From NCBI RefSeq assembly GCF_001707755.1, contig NZ_MBDL01000010.1, forward strand, positions 1 to 64,000: a stretch of 64,000 nt of DNA. Direction: 5' to 3'. Below are positions 8,544-18,638 of the stretch, piece after piece; within the stretch, counting starts at the first letter, position 1, and each line of letters opens with the position of its first letter. The position numbers were made by a program, and so were the translations under genes. The notes beneath the pieces were generated by a model that did not search any database, was not told the DNA's origin, and worked only from the letters and a program-made list of their open reading frames with translations. The DNA is from Acinetobacter celticus (GTDB lineage: Bacteria; Pseudomonadota; Gammaproteobacteria; Pseudomonadales; Moraxellaceae).

Positions 8544-9143
8544 TCAAATATTTTCCTTCAATACATGTATTGCTTTAAATTCTTTATAAGTAAGTCGATC
8601 TACTGAATCTTCTGACAAAGGCTCAATTTCATACATAGACGAGAGGCAGCGTTCTGAAAGCTGTATATACTGCTCGGTACCCTTAGTTTTCCAAGAAATT
8701 TCTTTAGCCTCTAATGACCGAATCACCTTAGCTGGACTCCCCAATGCCAGTGAATTTTCAGGAATCCGAGCTTTTGCTTTTACCGTACTGTTGGCACCAA
8801 TAATGGTATTTTCACCAATTTCAGCCTCATCCAGTATCACGCTGTTCATGCCCACCAGTACATTTTTTCGAATAATACAGCCATGCAAAATTGCGCCATG
8901 TCCAATATGACCGTATTCTTCCACTAAGGTCACACTGTCTGGAAAACCATGAATGGTGCATGAGTCTTGAACATTGGCATTTTTCTGAATACGAATTCCA
9001 CCAAAATCGGCTCTTAATGTTGCGAAAGGACCAATATAGACCCCGGCTTCAATTACGACATCACCAATCAGCACTGCAGTCGGATGAACATAAGCTTGAA
9101 GACTAACAACAGGGATCACACCATCTATGGCATAACAAGACAT
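8544..9143 (-). CDS. paaY: PaaY, hexapeptide-repeat gamma-carbonic-anhydrase-like protein of phenylacetate catabolism
   Basis: Cytoplasmic left-handed beta-helix protein of 199 residues built on hexapeptide repeats (VLIGDVVIEAG, IGPFATLRAD, IGHGAILHGCIIR, IGENTIIGANSTV). The family is related to gamma-carbonic anhydrases, and PaaY proteins act as thioesterases that clear dead-end CoA thioesters in phenylacetate breakdown. Candidate metal ligands lie in VQDSCTIHG and GHIGHGAILHG. It is the last gene of the leftward paa operon, 28 bp after paaX, the same order as in other Acinetobacter paa clusters. Confidence 0.9.
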   Translation of the reverse strand: MSCYAIDGVIPVVSLQAYVHPTAVLIGDVVIEAGVYIGPFATLRADFGGIRIQKNANVQDSCTIHGFPDSVTLVEEYGHIGHGAILHGCIIRKNVLVGMNSVILDEAEIGENTIIGANSTVKAKARIPENSLALGSPAKVIRSLEAKEISWKTKGTEQYIQLSERCLSSMYEIEPLSEDSVDRLTYKEFKAIHVLKENI

Positions 9144-9171
9144 CGTTTTATTCCTTTACAATCCAATTGCT

Positions 9172-10113
9172 TTAATTGCTAGTTTCTTCCTGCCGCAAAC
9201 CACCAAAGCGTTTATAAAACTGTGGATGTACAGGTGGCATGGAACCTTCTGAAGTTCGTGCGATATCCATAAAGAATTCTTCACCCATAGCCACCACTGT
9301 TTGATACAAGTTACTGCTTAAGTTTCGGGCATTGATGGATAACCAATTTGATGGTAATAATTCAAATGGCAAGTTTGGATCTTTTAATAAAATTCGACGA
9401 TATTGATGAATCAGTAAAATGCGCAGTTGAAAAGCCTGTACTGGATCTAGCTCATCTTCATTTTCTACTAAATGAAAGAACTCTCTAAACACACCGATGA
9501 ATTTATCATAACGCTGATGCAACTCCTGAACAGGCCAATTAGTCTCTACCATGAGTTTCACCGTTGGATAAGATTCCTGCCATAACAGCAAAGCTTCTGC
9601 CTTAAATACCACCACCTGCTCTGTCATTTTCAAACTCAACAGTAAGTTTTGCAGTTTGTAGTGATCACACCCCGGATAGGCCATGACATTGGTGGCAATA
9701 TTGGCAAAGCCCAGCCATTCCAGTTCTTTTTTGAGTAGTAGTTTATTTTCCAGTTCAACCGAACTCAGCAGGACCAGATCCCATTTTTGGTCCCATTCCT
9801 GATGAGTAAAACTGTAAATTTTTTGATCTGCCATAATGAAGCGCTGGCGACTACTTTCAGTCACTCGGTAATAACTGGTACGGCCAATTTTCTCCGAGAC
9901 TAGCCAGCCATTTTGAACTAGGCGAAACACGGCAGTACGAACTGATCTCTCGTTAAAACCAAATACATCCATTAACTGAATTAAACTGGCCAGACTGATA
10001 ATGCCACCGCGGTGAAAAATACAGTCACCAAAGATGGTCATGATTAATGACGTCCCGCTCAGTGCTTCATTGCTAATAAAGTCATCGATTATTTGTTTTA
10101 ATTTCGGATTCAT
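9172..10113 (-). CDS. paaX: PaaX, phenylacetyl-CoA-responsive repressor
   Basis: GntR-like winged-helix repressor of 313 residues. The N-terminal domain (SGTSLIMTIFGDCIFHRGG, then SVRTAVFRLVQNGWLVSEK) is the PaaX DNA-binding module. The long middle and C-terminal parts are typical of PaaX proteins, which release operator DNA when phenylacetyl-CoA binds. The ligand is the product of PaaK, encoded just upstream. Likely targets are the AACGATAC-type repeats in the paaA-paaZ intergenic region, and possibly the promoter of the MFS gene at 22150. Confidence 0.92.
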   Translation of the reverse strand: MNPKLKQIIDDFISNEALSGTSLIMTIFGDCIFHRGGIISLASLIQLMDVFGFNERSVRTAVFRLVQNGWLVSEKIGRTSYYRVTESSRQRFIMADQKIYSFTHQEWDQKWDLVLLSSVELENKLLLKKELEWLGFANIATNVMAYPGCDHYKLQNLLLSLKMTEQVVVFKAEALLLWQESYPTVKLMVETNWPVQELHQRYDKFIGVFREFFHLVENEDELDPVQAFQLRILLIHQYRRILLKDPNLPFELLPSNWLSINARNLSSNLYQTVVAMGEEFFMDIARTSEGSMPPVHPQFYKRFGGLRQEETSN

Positions 10114-10176
10114 TTCGTTTAACTTTACCTTTTAAAAATTAGATGATAGACCACTTGACTATCATCCAATAGTACT

Positions 10177-11469
10177 TCATGCAGACTTACGGATATCAAA
10201 CACACGTTGTGTCTTCCCTTCAGAGCGTGGCAGACTACCTTCTGGTAGTACCTCCACACTTACACTAATACCCACCATAGTTTTAATCTGGCCCTTAAGC
10301 TGAGTCGCCAGCTGATGTGCCATAATATCACTACTATCTTTACGCATTTCGGTACGAATATGCAATGTATCCATATGTCCATGTTTACAAATATGGATTT
10401 GGTAGTTAGGAATTAATTGCTTGATCTGTAAAATTTGCTCTTCAATTTGGGACGGGAATACATTCACACCCCGGATGATCATCATGTCATCACTACGGCC
10501 CACAATTTTATCCATTCGGCGCATGGTTCGAGCAGTCCCTGGTAATAAACGGGTTAAGTCACGGGTACGATAACGAATCACCGGCATGCCTTCTTTGGTA
10601 ATGGTGGTGAAAACCAGCTCACCCAGCTCACCATCTGCTAGCACCTCACCTGTTTCAGGGTGAATGATTTCAGGATAGAAGTGATCTTCCCAGATAGTTG
10701 GTCCATCTTTGGATTCCAGACATTCCATCGCTACGCCAGGTCCCATGACTTCTGACAAACCATAAATATCTAACGCATCAATGCCTAGGCGCTCTTCAAT
10801 CTCCTTACGTATTTCATTGGTCCATGGCTCTGCACCAAATACGCCGGTTTTAATCGAACAGTTTTTGGCTGTACCAAATTTTTTCTCGAGTGCTTCAATA
10901 ATATTCAGGCAGTAAGATGGAGTGACCATCAGTGCAGTTGGTTTAAAATCATGAATCAGTTGCGCCTGACGTTCAGTCTGTCCACCGGACATTGGGATCA
11001 CGGTTGCACCTAAGCGTTCAACTCCATAATGTGCACCTAGACCGCCAGTAAACAGACCATAACCATAAGACACCTGAATAATATCTTTGCTGGTCAACCC
11101 GGCAGCTCGAAGAGAACGTGCCACCATGTCAGACCAGACATTAATATCATTCTGAGTATAACCAACCACTGTAGGCTGACCAGTGGTGCCAGAAGATGCG
11201 TGCACACGTACAATCTGTTCCTGTGGAACAGCGAACATGCCAAACGGATAGTTATCGCGTAAATCCTGTTTGATGGTAAACGGAAATTTAGCCAGATCTT
11301 CCAGTGATTTTAAATCATCCGGATGTACACCTGCATCATCAAATTTCTTTTTATAAACTGGACTGTTTTGATACGCATGCTGAAGGGTCTTTTTCATACG
11401 CTGAAGCTGGACACTGCGTAACTCATCAACCGATGCCGTTTCAATTTTTTCCATTGCATTGTTATTCAT
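10177..11469 (-). CDS. paaK: Phenylacetate-CoA ligase PaaK
   Basis: AMP-forming ligase of 430 residues that converts phenylacetate, ATP and CoA into phenylacetyl-CoA, the entry step of the pathway. The P-loop-like motif HASSGTTGQPTVVGY lies near residue 92. The adenylation signature DIYGLSEVMGPG and the C-terminal lid with the catalytic-lysine region (SEGKTQRVFDIR) are present. The start is supported by AGGAG eight bases upstream. Length matches the PaaK family (about 430-440). Confidence 0.95.
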   Translation of the reverse strand: MNNNAMEKIETASVDELRSVQLQRMKKTLQHAYQNSPVYKKKFDDAGVHPDDLKSLEDLAKFPFTIKQDLRDNYPFGMFAVPQEQIVRVHASSGTTGQPTVVGYTQNDINVWSDMVARSLRAAGLTSKDIIQVSYGYGLFTGGLGAHYGVERLGATVIPMSGGQTERQAQLIHDFKPTALMVTPSYCLNIIEALEKKFGTAKNCSIKTGVFGAEPWTNEIRKEIEERLGIDALDIYGLSEVMGPGVAMECLESKDGPTIWEDHFYPEIIHPETGEVLADGELGELVFTTITKEGMPVIRYRTRDLTRLLPGTARTMRRMDKIVGRSDDMMIIRGVNVFPSQIEEQILQIKQLIPNYQIHICKHGHMDTLHIRTEMRKDSSDIMAHQLATQLKGQIKTMVGISVSVEVLPEGSLPRSEGKTQRVFDIRKSA

Positions 11470-11529
11470 ATTCTTACTCCTGACACAGTCATCCTGACCA
11501 TGATTTATTTCATTAATTGAATGATGTTC

Positions 11530-12741
11530 TTAATCCATATTTTCTAGAATCAGTGCAACGCCCTGTCCTACACCAACACACATGGTACAGAGTGCATATT
11601 TTCCCTTACGACGTTTTAGTTCTTTCATGGCCGTGATCACCAGACGGGTGCCACTCATACCTAAAGGGTGGCCTAAGGCAATAGCACCACCATTCGGGTT
11701 AATTCTCGCATCATCATCGTGTAGACCCAGTTCACGAATCACTGCCAGTGACTGCGCAGCAAAAGCTTCATTCAGCTCAATCACATCCATCTGTTCCAGA
11801 CTTAGGCCAGTCTGCTTCAAGACTTTCTGTACAGCTGGCACCGGCCCAATGCCCATATATTTGGCTTCAACACCAGCACTGGCTATCCCGATTACTTTGG
11901 CTTTCGGGTTCAAACCATACTGCTTAGCAAACTGCTGATTCCCTAGCAAGACGCAAGCTGCTCCATCATTAACACCCGAAGCATTACCAGCGGTGACAGA
12001 ACCGCCTTCTTTACGAAATGGTGTTTTTAAGGCTGCTAGATTGTCCAGCGTAGTCTCTGCACGCGGGTGCTCGTCTTGGGAAATGGTGAGGATGGTTTTC
12101 TTCGGACCCTTGACCTCTACCTGCAGAATTTCTTCGGCAAAAATACCTTTTTGTTGTGCTACTGCAGTTTTTTGCTGGCTGTGATAGGCGAATAAATCTT
12201 GATCTGCACGGCTAATCTGGTATTTCTCAGCCACATGCTCTGCAGTTTCCGGCATGCTGTCGACGCCAAACTGTGCTTTAAATTTTGGGTTGATGAAACG
12301 CCAACCAATAGTTGTATCATAAATTTCTGGCGTACGGCTAAAGGCAGTTATGGGTTTGGATTGCACATAAGGTGCACGGCTCATAGATTCTACGCCACCA
12401 GCCACAATAAATTGTGCTTCACCCGATTTGATGGCACGTGCTCCTATTCCAATGGCATCTAGACCTGAGGCACATAAGCGGTTCACTGTAATCGCTGGAA
12501 CAGAATCAGGTAGCCCTGCAAGTAAAGCCGCCATACGTGCAACGTTTCGGTTATCTTCACCGGCCTGATTAGCACAGCCTAGAATCACTTCGTCCAGTTC
12601 CGCCCATGGCAATGCAGGATACCGATCTTTGAGATGTTGAATCGGTAGTGCTGCTAGATCATCGCTACGGATACTGCTCAATCCACCGGCATAGCGTCCA
12701 ATCGGTGTGCGTATTCCATCAAAAATATAAACCTGTTCCAT
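11530..12741 (-). CDS. paaJ: 3-oxoadipyl-CoA / 3-oxo-5,6-dehydrosuberyl-CoA thiolase PaaJ
   Basis: Thiolase of 403 residues carrying out the two thiolytic steps of phenylacetate breakdown, releasing acetyl-CoA and finally succinyl-CoA. The acyl-accepting cysteine is in [10 protein letters not shown] (about residue 90). The [14 protein letters not shown] and [10 protein letters not shown] motifs supply the other active-site His and Cys. It is close to PcaF of the beta-ketoadipate pathway, and the assignment to PaaJ rests on position between paaH and paaK. Confidence 0.93.
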   Translation of the reverse strand: MEQVYIFDGIRTPIGRYAGGLSSIRSDDLAALPIQHLKDRYPALPWAELDEVILGCANQAGEDNRNVARMAALLAGLPDSVPAITVNRLCASGLDAIGIGARAIKSGEAQFIVAGGVESMSRAPYVQSKPITAFSRTPEIYDTTIGWRFINPKFKAQFGVDSMPETAEHVAEKYQISRADQDLFAYHSQQKTAVAQQKGIFAEEILQVEVKGPKKTILTISQDEHPRAETTLDNLAALKTPFRKEGGSVTAGNASGVNDGAACVLLGNQQFAKQYGLNPKAKVIGIASAGVEAKYMGIGPVPAVQKVLKQTGLSLEQMDVIELNEAFAAQSLAVIRELGLHDDDARINPNGGAIALGHPLGMSGTRLVITAMKELKRRKGKYALCTMCVGVGQGVALILENMD

Positions 12742-12752
12742 GATTCTTCCTT

Positions 12753-14306
12753 TTAGCCAGCTACACGTAATGGGTGCTGCTGAGTTTTCTGTGCATGTCC
12801 CTGCACCGCTTTCTTTGCTAAATATATACTAGTTCTATAGCGATCTTCACCATAAATACGATACATATTTTCTATAATTTGTAAAATTGTGTAATATCCA
12901 ATTCTTTCTGCCCACTCAAATGGACCACAAGGATAATTAACACCATATTTCATAGCAGAATCAATATCTTGTTCTGATGAAATATCATGCAAAACGGCTT
13001 CACATGCCTCATTTACTAACATGGCGATACTACGTATAACATAAAGGCCTGGATGATCCTTAGACCAAATTGGTATCACATTCATACCTATAAGTAATAG
13101 CTCTGTCGCTTGACGCTGTTCTTTACTACAAGCCGGAGATGCAACCACTGGAATCGCTTGGGCATTAGCCCAATCTGCATGCCAGTCCATCAACACCACT
13201 GGAGCATGCGGATAAGCCAGTTCAACCGACTCGCCAAGCGATAATCGTAGTGAAAGATCACCTATCAGGATTTCATTCTGTTCTGCCGTATGAAAACTCA
13301 GTTCCACATGTGATGCCTGTTTTAGACGTTCAATCAATGCTAATGAATGTAGCCATTCACCTTTTACCGTGACTTTGAGCTTATTTAGCGACTTAGCATA
13401 ACTGACAGGCAATTCATACGTTGGTACAGACTTGGCCTGAGCGTAATCATAAAAACCCTGTCCAGACTTGCGTCCATAACAACCAGCGTCAACTAGCTCT
13501 TTTTGAATCAAGGATGGGCGATAACGTGGCTCATAGAAAAACTCTTGATAAACACTTTGCGTGACCGAGAAATTTACATCCTGTCCAATCAAGTCCGTAA
13601 GTTCACACGGTCCCATGGCAAAACGGCCACATTCGCGCATAATGTAATCGAGCTGTTCGGGTGTGGTGGTATTTTCCTGTAAGGCACGAAAGGCTTCGGC
13701 ATAATAAGGTCGTGCGACGCGATTAACAATAAAACCGGGAGTAGATTTTGCCCGTACCGGAATTTTATTCCAGTCCTTCATTAACTCAAATACGGCATCG
13801 GCAATGGTTGCTGAGGTTTTTAGTCCGCGGATAATTTCCACCAGTTTCATCACTGGGGCAGGATTAAAGAAATGCAGCCCAATCACTCGCTCCGGATTCG
13901 GAATAGCTGAGGCAATTGCAGTAATCGAAATCGATGAGGTATTGGAAGCAAAAATTGTCTGTTCTGGGCAAATAGCAGCAAGCTGTTGAAACAGATTTTG
14001 CTTCACTTCTTTCTTTTCGACAATGGCTTCAATAATTAAGCCAGCATCGGCAAGTTGCTGAATATCCTCTGCCACGATCAGATTGGCAAAGGTACTCTCT
14101 AGCAATTGCTGGGTCATTTTGCCATTTTGTACGCGCTTGCTAAGCTGTGCCTCTAAAGCAGTTAAGGCACTCTGAACTTTACTGCTATCGAGATCAAACA
14201 CATACGTCGGATGTCCGTGCATTGCTGCCAGTTGTGCAATACCAATCCCCATGGTTCCAGCACCAACCACAGCAACTTTCACTCGCTCTAAACTGATCTG
14301 TTGCAT
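12753..14306 (-). CDS. paaH: 3-hydroxyadipyl-CoA dehydrogenase PaaH
   Basis: NAD-dependent 3-hydroxyacyl-CoA dehydrogenase of 517 residues. The N-terminal Rossmann motif [18 protein letters not shown] binds NAD. The dehydrogenase core contains NTSSISI and [15 protein letters not shown] (catalytic His). Two tandem C-terminal 3HCDH domains follow ([13 protein letters not shown] and [10 protein letters not shown]...[13 protein letters not shown]), as usual for the long PaaH type. The gene ends 12 bp before paaJ and starts 3 bp after paaG. No paaI lies between paaH and paaJ. Confidence 0.94.
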   Translation of the reverse strand: MQQISLERVKVAVVGAGTMGIGIAQLAAMHGHPTYVFDLDSSKVQSALTALEAQLSKRVQNGKMTQQLLESTFANLIVAEDIQQLADAGLIIEAIVEKKEVKQNLFQQLAAICPEQTIFASNTSSISITAIASAIPNPERVIGLHFFNPAPVMKLVEIIRGLKTSATIADAVFELMKDWNKIPVRAKSTPGFIVNRVARPYYAEAFRALQENTTTPEQLDYIMRECGRFAMGPCELTDLIGQDVNFSVTQSVYQEFFYEPRYRPSLIQKELVDAGCYGRKSGQGFYDYAQAKSVPTYELPVSYAKSLNKLKVTVKGEWLHSLALIERLKQASHVELSFHTAEQNEILIGDLSLRLSLGESVELAYPHAPVVLMDWHADWANAQAIPVVASPACSKEQRQATELLLIGMNVIPIWSKDHPGLYVIRSIAMLVNEACEAVLHDISSEQDIDSAMKYGVNYPCGPFEWAERIGYYTILQIIENMYRIYGEDRYRTSIYLAKKAVQGHAQKTQQHPLRVAG

Positions 14307-14309
14307 GAT

Positions 14310-15101
14310 TTAGCATCCTTTATATTCAGGGGTACGCTTCTGCATAAAGGCTTGTACACCTTCTTTATAATCGCTTGAACGTCCAGCCAAACGCTGCAAG
14401 TCACGTTCTAAAATTAACTGATCATCCAAATTATTGTCAGCTGCGGCATGAATCGCTTTTTTGATCAGGGATAGACCATAGGTTGGTTGTTGTGCCAGAT
14501 GCTCTGCCAGTTTTTTAGCTTCTGCTTGCAGTTGATCATCTTCAACCACTTGCCAGATCATGCCAAGTTGTACTGCGCGCTCAGCTAGAATTTTATCGCC
14601 GAGCATCGCTAGGCCCATCGCCTGAGCACGCCCGACCAGACGTGGCAGAAACCAGGTGCCACCTGAATCTGGTACTAAGCCTAGACGGCAAAAGGCTTGA
14701 ATAAATGAGGCTGATTTTGCTGCAATTACAATGTCACAAGCCAAGGCAATATTGGCCCCTGCCCCTGCTGCCACTCCATTCACCGCACAAATCACTGGTT
14801 TTGGCATTTCAGTAATCAGTTTAATTAAAGGGTTATAGTATTTTTCAATCGATAAACCTAAGTCTGGGGCATCGGCGTTCGGATCAACTACACGATCATT
14901 TAAATCCTGACCGGCACAGAAACCACGTCCTTCGGCTGAAATCACTACGGCACGAATCTGGTTGTCTTTGGCCCAGGTCTTGATGACCTTGGAGACTTCC
15001 TGATGCATGATTTCATTAAAACTGTTGAGCTGTTTTGGACGGTTAAAGGTCAGATAGCCCACAGCATTTTTTTCTTCGACAATAATTGTTTGATAATCCA
15101 T
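14310..15101 (-). CDS. paaG: 1,2-epoxyphenylacetyl-CoA isomerase PaaG
   Basis: Crotonase-family isomerase of 263 residues. It converts the ring epoxide made by PaaABCE into the oxepin form before ring opening. Crotonase signatures: GRGFCAGQDLNDR (oxyanion hole) and NGVAAGAGANIALACDI. A conserved aspartate in LVPDSGGTWFLPRL is the likely catalytic acid. It overlaps the paaF stop by one base (TAATG), so translation is coupled. Confidence 0.93.
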   Translation of the reverse strand: MDYQTIIVEEKNAVGYLTFNRPKQLNSFNEIMHQEVSKVIKTWAKDNQIRAVVISAEGRGFCAGQDLNDRVVDPNADAPDLGLSIEKYYNPLIKLITEMPKPVICAVNGVAAGAGANIALACDIVIAAKSASFIQAFCRLGLVPDSGGTWFLPRLVGRAQAMGLAMLGDKILAERAVQLGMIWQVVEDDQLQAEAKKLAEHLAQQPTYGLSLIKKAIHAAADNNLDDQLILERDLQRLAGRSSDYKEGVQAFMQKRTPEYKGC

Positions 15102-15871
15102 TACATACCTCTAAATTCTGGTTTTCTTTTTTCTAAAAATGCATTGATGCCTTCTTGGCGATCTTGAGTTGCAGCCAGCCAGACAAAATGTTGACGTTCA
15201 AGCTTCAATCCCTGACTTAAAGTCACTTCATGAATCGACTTTAAAGATTGCTTAATAGCACGAATAGCGAGCGGTGCCTGCTTAGCAATTTTTGCTGCCA
15301 GTTCCAGTGCATACTGCATGGTCAGTCCTGCTGGACAAATCTGGCTACTGATACCATGTTGCAATGCGGTCTGTGCCGAAATCATTTCACCAGTCATGGC
15401 CCAACGCATCGTCAATTGCTGACCGACCAGACGGGCTAGGCGTTGTGTGCCGCCGGCGCCTGGCAACATCCCTAAACCAATTTCAGGTAAGGCAAACTGG
15501 GCATTTTCTCCAGTCAGCACTATGTCACCATGCAAAGCCAACTCGAAACCTGCACCAAAGGCATAACCATTCACGGCCATGATTAAAGGCTTGGAAAATT
15601 CATCAATTTTTTTCCAAAGCAGAGGGCGCTGGTCTTGCTGGATACTGACTACATCTAACTGTGCCAACTCATTTAAATCAGCACCGGCAGCAAAGCATTC
15701 CGTATTTCCGGTAATGACTACGGCTTTCACGGCAACATCTGTTTCCAAGTCCTGTAAGCATGTTGCAATGTCCTGCAAGGTGGCATTATTTAGGGCATTG
15801 CGCTTTTCCGGGCGATTCAGTTCAATCAGGACTACGCCGGGTTTAGGTGAGTTGATTTTAATGTATAACAT
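15101..15871 (-). CDS. paaF: 2,3-dehydroadipyl-CoA hydratase PaaF
   Basis: Enoyl-CoA hydratase of 256 residues acting on 2,3-dehydroadipyl-CoA. The crotonase core shows TECFAAGADLNELAQ and NGYAFGAGFELALHGD. The two hydratase glutamates are in the GAGFELALHGD and LPEIGLGMLPGAGGTQ regions. The start has an AAGGA-type site close by and lies 19 bp after paaE. Confidence 0.93.
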   Translation of the reverse strand: MLYIKINSPKPGVVLIELNRPEKRNALNNATLQDIATCLQDLETDVAVKAVVITGNTECFAAGADLNELAQLDVVSIQQDQRPLLWKKIDEFSKPLIMAVNGYAFGAGFELALHGDIVLTGENAQFALPEIGLGMLPGAGGTQRLARLVGQQLTMRWAMTGEMISAQTALQHGISSQICPAGLTMQYALELAAKIAKQAPLAIRAIKQSLKSIHEVTLSQGLKLERQHFVWLAATQDRQEGINAFLEKRKPEFRGM

Positions 15872-15890
15872 CCTTGACTCCTATTAGCTG

Positions 15891-16949
15891 TTATTCATCA
15901 AAACTGAGTCGGACATTGGCCGTGGTTGGTCGCGCCTGACAACTCAACACATAGCCTTTTTGAATTTCATCTTCTTCCAGACTGTAATTCACAGCCATTT
16001 CAACCTGTCCCTCTAACACCTTACATTTACAGGTTGCACAAACACCGCCCTTACAAGCATATGGCAGGTCTGCCCCAGCACGTAGCGCAGCATCTAAAAT
16101 ACTGTCATCCTGTTTGGATACTTCAACAATCAGCTCGCGACCATCCAAGATAATATTGACACGTTCTTCAGTCCGGCTTTCAATCTGCTGAGCGGTTGCT
16201 TTTGGTGTAGTCCCCGTATTGAATCGTTCAGTATGAATTTTGCTGCGCTGAATGCCCCAAGTCGGTAATACCGTTTCAACTGCTACCATCATTTCTTCCG
16301 GCCCACAAGCAAAACAATGATCGGTGCCTGCTGAGATCAGATTGGCCTGAAACAGCTGTTGTAATTTATCCTCGTCAATCCGACCGTTAAAAATCTCGCT
16401 ATCATTCAGTTCACGTGAAAAAATATTCACCAGTTGCAGACGTTCTTTAAAACGGTCTTTCAGATCCATAATCTGCTCTGAAAACATGGTTTGTTTCCAA
16501 GAACGATTGCCATACACTAGGGTGAATGTTGCTTCCACTTGGCGATTTAATACCGACTTCACAATAGATAAGATCGGGGTGATCCCGCTACCTGCGGCGA
16601 AACCTAGATAATTTTGGCCACCAGTCTTGGCTGCTTTCTGAAAGAAAACCCCTTGCGGTGGCATGACTTCCAGTACATCACCCGCTTTGAGATGCTCATT
16701 CGCCCACGTTGAAAACTGACCCTGATCAATTTTTTTAATCGCAATGCTCATATCTTCTTGAGTATCACTGCAGATCGAGTAACAGCGACGCAACTCGCCA
16801 TCATCGGTTAAATGACGAATGGTGAGGTGCTGACCTGGCTGATATTGAAAAGCATCCAACTGCTCAGGCGCGAGATCAAAAGCAATACAGATCGCCTGCT
16901 CGGTTTGTGGCTGAATCGATTTAATAGTTAAGGGTATAAATTGGCTCAT
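15891..16949 (-). CDS. paaE: PaaE, reductase of the phenylacetyl-CoA epoxidase
   Basis: Iron-sulphur flavoprotein of 352 residues passing electrons from NADPH to the PaaA di-iron site. The N-terminal ferredoxin-reductase module has the FAD motif RRCYSICS and the nucleotide-binding stretch GFAAGSGITPILSIVK. The C-terminal plant-type ferredoxin domain has the CKGGVCATCKC cluster plus a later cysteine (LSCQA), giving four ligands for a 2Fe-2S cluster. Order FNR then ferredoxin is typical of PaaE. Confidence 0.95.
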   Translation of the reverse strand: MSQFIPLTIKSIQPQTEQAICIAFDLAPEQLDAFQYQPGQHLTIRHLTDDGELRRCYSICSDTQEDMSIAIKKIDQGQFSTWANEHLKAGDVLEVMPPQGVFFQKAAKTGGQNYLGFAAGSGITPILSIVKSVLNRQVEATFTLVYGNRSWKQTMFSEQIMDLKDRFKERLQLVNIFSRELNDSEIFNGRIDEDKLQQLFQANLISAGTDHCFACGPEEMMVAVETVLPTWGIQRSKIHTERFNTGTTPKATAQQIESRTEERVNIILDGRELIVEVSKQDDSILDAALRAGADLPYACKGGVCATCKCKVLEGQVEMAVNYSLEEDEIQKGYVLSCQARPTTANVRLSFDE

Positions 16950-17013
16950 TGGAAAATCCCTCTTTCGTTTTGGCTATTTCTTTTTTGTGTTCACGCAGAT
17001 GCTAGACCAAACA

Positions 17014-17514
17014 TTAAATACATTTGAAATAGTCAAAAGTTTCTAAACAGTCCCGACATTGATATAAGGCTTTACAGGCGGTCGAACCAAATTCACTTAA
17101 TAATTTGCTGTTTTGGCTTAAGCACTGTGGACAGGTGATACCATCGGTCAGTGCTACATGCGTACCACAGCTATGTGATTGACCTTGTGGCGGTGCAATA
17201 CCATACTGCTGTAATTTGTGTTTACCTGATTCACTCATCCAGTCCGTGGTCCAAGCTTGAGACAGATCAACAATGACTTTGACTGGCGTCAAACCGTTCG
17301 CCTCGAAAGCCTGAGTAATTTCTGCTTTTAATAAATCCGTGGCCGGACAACCGCTATAGGTCGGCGTGAGTCGCACCACAATTTCATCTTGCTGATTCAG
17401 CTCGACACCACGAATCATACCCAGATCAATCACTGACAATACTGGAATCTCTGGATCAGAAACTTGCTGTAAAACGTCCCAACATTGATCTTCTACGTGT
17501 CGAATCAGATTCAT
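17014..17514 (-). CDS. paaD: PaaD, Fe-S assembly factor for the epoxidase
   Basis: A 166-residue protein with an N-terminal MIP18/DUF59 domain (VSDPEIPVLSVIDLGMIR, then RLTPTYSGCPATDLL) and a C-terminal zinc-ribbon-like part (CPQCL...CKALYQCRDC). PaaD is required for the phenylacetyl-CoA epoxidase, probably for metal cofactor maturation. The ATG at 17514 is preferred because GGAGAG lies about 8 bases before it. A GTG at 17523 sits too close to that site. Confidence 0.92.
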   Translation of the reverse strand: MNLIRHVEDQCWDVLQQVSDPEIPVLSVIDLGMIRGVELNQQDEIVVRLTPTYSGCPATDLLKAEITQAFEANGLTPVKVIVDLSQAWTTDWMSESGKHKLQQYGIAPPQGQSHSCGTHVALTDGITCPQCLSQNSKLLSEFGSTACKALYQCRDCLETFDYFKCI

Positions 17515-17544
17515 GCGACTCACTCTCCCTGTGATTATTCTGAA

Positions 17545-18300
17545 TTACCAGCTCATGTTTGGATATGAACGCTGCATATATTGCAGTTCAGCCAAGACAA
17601 AACCAAGATGCTCTGTATGTAATCCCTGTTTAGCACCACTACGATAAGCGCCCAACTCTGGCAAGGTTAATTCAAATCGAGCTAACTCGGCTGTAATCGC
17701 CTCCAACCACTGTGCTTTTAGATTTTCAATATTTGGAATTAAGTGAGTATCTACCAACTGTTTTTCATCAGTAGTCAGGACAAAAAGTTCTTTTGTAAAA
17801 CGCCATAACTGGTTTAAACCTTGCTGGGTTTTCTCATGCGCTTCTGCTGTACCTAAACTTAGGCGCTCCATCCAAGTGGTTGAAAAACGCTGGTGATATT
17901 TCACTTCTTTGAGTGACTTCACTGCGAAGGCAGCCAACTCAGCATGCTGACTATCACTTAATGCAGTAAACAATAAAGTATGGTAATGATCCATCAACCA
18001 CTGGCGCACCAAGGTCTGAGCAAAGTCACCATTCGGCTGTTCGCACAGAAGTAAATTACGGTATTCACGCTCTGTGCGGAAATAAGCCAACTTATCTTCA
18101 TCACGACCTAACCCTTCTACTTCACCGGCCAGACTGAGTGCGGTACGTGCCTGACCAAGCAAATCCAGTCCGATATTGGCCACCGCAATATCCAACTCCA
18201 GTTCAGGGGCATGGCCACACCATTCTGCTAAACGATGCGATAGGATCAGTTGACTGTCACCCACATGTAAAAGAAATTCTGCCAATACTTGATTTGTCAT
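17545..18300 (-). CDS. paaC: PaaC, structural subunit of phenylacetyl-CoA epoxidase
   Basis: A 251-residue ferritin-like helical protein, the catalytically inactive partner of PaaA. Motifs: GDSQLILSHRLAEWCGHAPELE at the start (first part GDSQLILSHRLAEW), ANIGLDLLGQARTAL, and YHQRFSTTWMERL. PaaA and PaaC form the oxygenase heterodimers with PaaB as linker. The ATG at 18300 has AGGTGA seven bases upstream, better than a GTG at 18309. Confidence 0.94.
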   Translation of the reverse strand: MTNQVLAEFLLHVGDSQLILSHRLAEWCGHAPELELDIAVANIGLDLLGQARTALSLAGEVEGLGRDEDKLAYFRTEREYRNLLLCEQPNGDFAQTLVRQWLMDHYHTLLFTALSDSQHAELAAFAVKSLKEVKYHQRFSTTWMERLSLGTAEAHEKTQQGLNQLWRFTKELFVLTTDEKQLVDTHLIPNIENLKAQWLEAITAELARFELTLPELGAYRSGAKQGLHTEHLGFVLAELQYMQRSYPNMSW

Positions 18301-18317
18301 AGTCTTCACCTTTCCCT

Positions 18318-18608
18318 TTACATGTGCCCGATGCCAGCTGGAATGTTATAAAAAGTTGGATGGCGATAAACCTTGTCCAAAGCAGGTTCAAAAAATTCTG
18401 CTTTTTCATCTGGCTGAGAAGAAGTAATCAATTCAGATTTCACTACCCAAATACTGATGCCTTCATTGCGGCGGGTATACACATCCCGAGAATTTTGTAG
18501 TGCTACTTCCTCATCAGGTGCACGTAAGCTACCAACATGACGGTGACTCAGACCCTGTTTACTACGGACAAACACTTCATAAAGTGACCAGTTGTTTTTG
18601 TTATTCAT
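18318..18608 (-). CDS. paaB: PaaB, small subunit of phenylacetyl-CoA epoxidase
   Basis: A 96-residue protein with the PaaB pattern WSLYEVFVRSKQGLSHRHVG, then APDEEVALQNSRDVYTRR and ISIWVVKS. PaaB bridges PaaAC heterodimers in the epoxidase. The ATG at 18608 has GGGA nine bases before it. The in-frame TTG at 18614 is unnecessary. Spacing to paaC (17 bp) and paaA (30 bp) is operon-like. Confidence 0.94.
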   Translation of the reverse strand: MNNKNNWSLYEVFVRSKQGLSHRHVGSLRAPDEEVALQNSRDVYTRRNEGISIWVVKSELITSSQPDEKAEFFEPALDKVYRHPTFYNIPAGIGHM

Positions 18609-18638
18609 GAGCAAAATTCCCTATATTGATCAAACTGT

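Noticed and set aside
11582..12462. Several plus-strand frames opposite paaJ
   Set aside because: They are antisense shadows of a well-recognised thiolase gene. The same applies to the frames opposite other paa, mdl and mdc genes.
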